Below, piece after piece: positions 62,765 through 64,000 of a stretch of 64,000 nucleotides of DNA. Source of the stretch: Enterococcus termitis. Its GTDB lineage: Bacteria; Bacillota; Bacilli; Lactobacillales; Enterococcaceae. The stretch is taken from positions 62,001-126,000 of the forward strand of contig NZ_MIJY01000045.1 in assembly GCF_001730305.1 (NCBI RefSeq), written 5' to 3'. The notes beneath the pieces were generated by a model, which was not told the origin of the DNA, searched no databases, and saw only the letters and a program-made list of their open reading frames with translations. The first letter of the stretch is position 1. Every line of letters starts with the position of its first letter. The position numbers and the translations under genes were made by a program.

Positions 62765-62800
62765 AAAAAATCCAAATTATTAACAATTTGGATTTTTTTG
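62765..62800 (+). terminator. Terminator after pepC
   Basis: AAAAAATCCAAATT pairs with AATTTGGATTTTTTT. Confidence 0.85.
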
Positions 62801-62855
62801 TTACCAAAGGTCTATGTATATTTTCAAAAAGCTTTTGGTGTGTTATAATTTGTAG

Positions 62856-62935
62856 AGACAAAGAAAGACGTTGATATTACTACCGCCTAAAGTAAGTAAT
62901 ATCAACGTTAACCGATTCACTTAGAATCTTTTTTT
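62856..62935 (+). ncRNA. Candidate small RNA downstream of pepC
   Basis: Promoter TTTTCA (62821-62826), 17 bases, extended -10 TGTTATAAT (62841-62849). The predicted transcript has a perfect 14-bp hairpin, ACGTTGATATTACT / AGTAATATCAACGT (62868-62908), with loop ACCGCCTAAAGTA shape, and a compact terminator GATTC-ACTTA-GAATC followed by seven Ts (62914-62935). No open frame of useful length is present. Confidence 0.6.
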
Positions 62936-63176
62936 GATGTGATAAGTGTATCATATGTTCTTTGTATTTACAAAATCGTAATCTATAATTTTTAAGAATT
63001 TTTAATGTTAAAATGAGCTTTTTTACAGAACGAAAAGATTTTCATCATAATAGTAAAATAGGTATTATGAATGATTTGGTTGTATTTTTTCCAAGAATTC
63101 TAACCTGTGAAAATAGTTTCACAGAAAATCGATGATTCGTTTCATTAGAAATTAATCTAACAAAAGAAAATGTCTA
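62936..63176. other. Gene-free stretch with one perfect short hairpin
   Basis: No gene is supported. CTGTGAAA-ATAG-TTTCACAG (63105-63124) is a perfect 8-bp hairpin without a T run. It may be a binding site or a relic. Confidence 0.4.
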
Positions 63177-63326
63177 TTGTCAAAAGTACAAATGTAGCGT
63201 AAAATGAGAATCAGTTTTAAACAATTGAATAAAAACTTTACATACACTGCGCCGGCAGTGTGTGAGTCAAAGTGTGGATCGACAATTCTTAGGCCGTAGA
63301 TAGAATTGTTGATTGACGCTTTTTTA
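63177..63326 (+). promoter_or_regulatory. Promoter and terminator-bearing leader upstream of the SMR pair (candidate riboswitch)
   Basis: TTGTCA (63177-63182), 17 bases, TAAAAT (63200-63205) predict a start near 63212. The RNA holds the hairpin ACACTGC-GCCG-GCAGTGT (63244-63261) and then an intrinsic terminator (outer GTCAA/TTGAC, inner GACAATTC / GAATTGTT, 63266-63317, then six Ts). The terminator loop contains GGCCG, complementary to the first loop, so a kissing contact is possible. The layout is that of an attenuated leader or riboswitch. Confidence 0.55.
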
Positions 63327-63471
63327 TTTGTTTAAAAAAATCAAAAGCCGGATATATAATAATCGGCTGAAAACAGTCTCTTAGAAAAAATACAATGATT
63401 GAATGAGTATAGCAAGCGTTCAATCGAGACTGAACAAAATCCATTATGTCTACAAATTGAGGAGGATTTAC

Positions 63472-63801
63472 ATGAGTAAGGATTGGTTAAAATTAATGAT
63501 TGGCGCTTTCTTTGAGGTATTGTGGGTCATCGGTATGAAACACAGTTCGACGTGGTGGCACTTTTTGCTGACAGGATTGTTTATATTGATCAGCTTTTAT
63601 GCCTTGATCAAAGCAGGAGAAACGTTACCTGTCGGAACGGCTTATGCCGTATTTGTTGGGTTAGGTACAGCAGGAACAGTGATTGCGGGAATTTTATTTT
63701 TCGGAGAAGCATTCAATGTGAGTAAAATTCTGTTGATTATTGTTTTACTAGCTGGTGTAATGGGATTGAAATTTGTAACAGGTGACAAGGGAGTGAAATA
63801 A
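63472..63801 (+). CDS. ykkC: Small multidrug resistance (SMR) protein, YkkC-like
   Basis: 109 residues from the ATG at 63472 (AGGAGG six bases upstream). Four membrane segments; the conserved Glu is in GAFFEVLWVIGMKHSS (about residue 13), the GTAYAVFVGLGTAG motif lies in helix 3, and GLKFVTGDKG ends the protein, closely matching B. subtilis YkkC. Paired SMR genes of this type export guanidinium-like cations as heterodimers. The next SMR gene starts one base after the stop. The leader contains a terminator-type structure, suggesting ligand control. Confidence 0.9.
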   Translation: MSKDWLKLMIGAFFEVLWVIGMKHSSTWWHFLLTGLFILISFYALIKAGETLPVGTAYAVFVGLGTAGTVIAGILFFGEAFNVSKILLIIVLLAGVMGLKFVTGDKGVK

Positions 63802-63802
63802 G

Positions 63803-64000
63803 ATGAGTTGGATTTTTTTGATTATTGCAGGAATTTTTGAAATGCTAGGCGTTGGCTCGATCAACCGATTTAATCAAATGAAGGATAAAAAATCTTTAGC
63901 GTTATTGATTTTAGCGTTTGCAGGAAGCTTTTTGTTTTTATATTTAGCAATGAAGCAGCTACCTATGGGAGTTTCTTATGCAATTTGGACAGGGATCGGC
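63803..64000 (+). CDS. ykkD: SMR protein, YkkD-like (3' end outside window)
   Basis: The first 66 residues are visible: FLIIAGIFEMLGVGSINRFNQ with the membrane Glu (about residue 13), then LPMGVSYAIWTGIG, the helix 3 motif of SMR proteins. The gene runs off the right edge. It is the second half of a YkkCD-type heterodimer, translationally coupled to the preceding gene with GGGAG before the ATG. Confidence 0.88.
   Translation, partial: MSWIFLIIAGIFEMLGVGSINRFNQMKDKKSLALLILAFAGSFLFLYLAMKQLPMGVSYAIWTGIG

Noticed and set aside
62936-63472. Guanidine-I (ykkC) riboswitch upstream of the SMR pair
   Set aside because: None of the conserved guanidine-I segments can be found; only a generic attenuator layout is supported.

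Overview
ORGANISM. The window looks like a low-GC Firmicute chromosome, most likely an Enterococcus outside E. faecalis sensu stricto. This rests on strong AGGAGG-type ribosome sites, a cluster of WxL cell-wall proteins with LPXTG and DUF916/DUF3324 partners, CopY/CopZ, PepC, several cellobiose-type PTS permeases with GntR, RpiR and PRD regulators, and enterococcal-style foldback repeats. The species call is inference. No rRNA, tRNA, phage, intact IS or CRISPR array was seen. LAYOUT. 0-3 kb is a decaying end: the C-terminal part of an ATP-grasp enzyme, a chimeric pseudogene, and a FetA-like ABC ATPase interrupted by one TGA in front of an intact FetB-like permease. 3-7 kb is a beta-glucoside unit (GH1, GntR/HutC regulator, PTS IIC); all three promoters carry the same operator-like TGTCTAKAC element over the -35. 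7-11 kb holds TPM and LemA envelope proteins, then a stress-type short-chain dehydrogenase and two small proteins. 10.8-16.3 kb is a five-gene ascorbate-type PTS operon with a split transketolase. 16.5-21.7 kb has a divergent Tag-like protein, a Cys/Met-type PLP lyase behind a PTS IIC with a divergent RpiR regulator, and a double-MerR regulator. 22-24.4 kb is a UvrA-like ABC ATPase whose 96-bp leader is almost identical to that of lemA 14 kb away. WxL ISLAND. 24.4-37.4 kb contains an Mga-like regulator, a degenerate serine-recombinase-like regulator, a 1516-residue WxL giant, an LPQTG protein, four smaller WxL proteins, a membrane-anchored DUF916/DUF3324 protein and an orphan OmpR-like regulator with a degenerate receiver. 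Most gene junctions carry RNA hairpins. 37.5-40 kb contains two tandem copies of a covarying structured RNA that I could not assign to a known family, then a small secreted protein and a YiiX-like amidase. 40-44 kb is a second beta-glucoside operon (PTS IIC, GH1) with an RpiR regulator and a perfect cre site. NITRITE/SIROHEME MODULE. 45.9-56.2 kb holds nreABC-like oxygen/nitrate sensing, sirohydrochlorin chelatase, precorrin-2 dehydrogenase, nirBD, cobA, nirC, hemC and hemD. It encodes nitrite uptake, reduction to ammonium and the siroheme cofactor from porphobilinogen onward, but no porphobilinogen-forming genes are present here. 56.3-64 kb carries a RibD/DHFR-like protein, a CPBP-family membrane protein, copYZ, a GNAT acetyltransferase, a GntR/DUF5808 pair, pepC, a candidate small RNA, and a YkkCD-type SMR exporter pair behind a terminator-bearing leader. 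The second SMR gene runs off the right edge.
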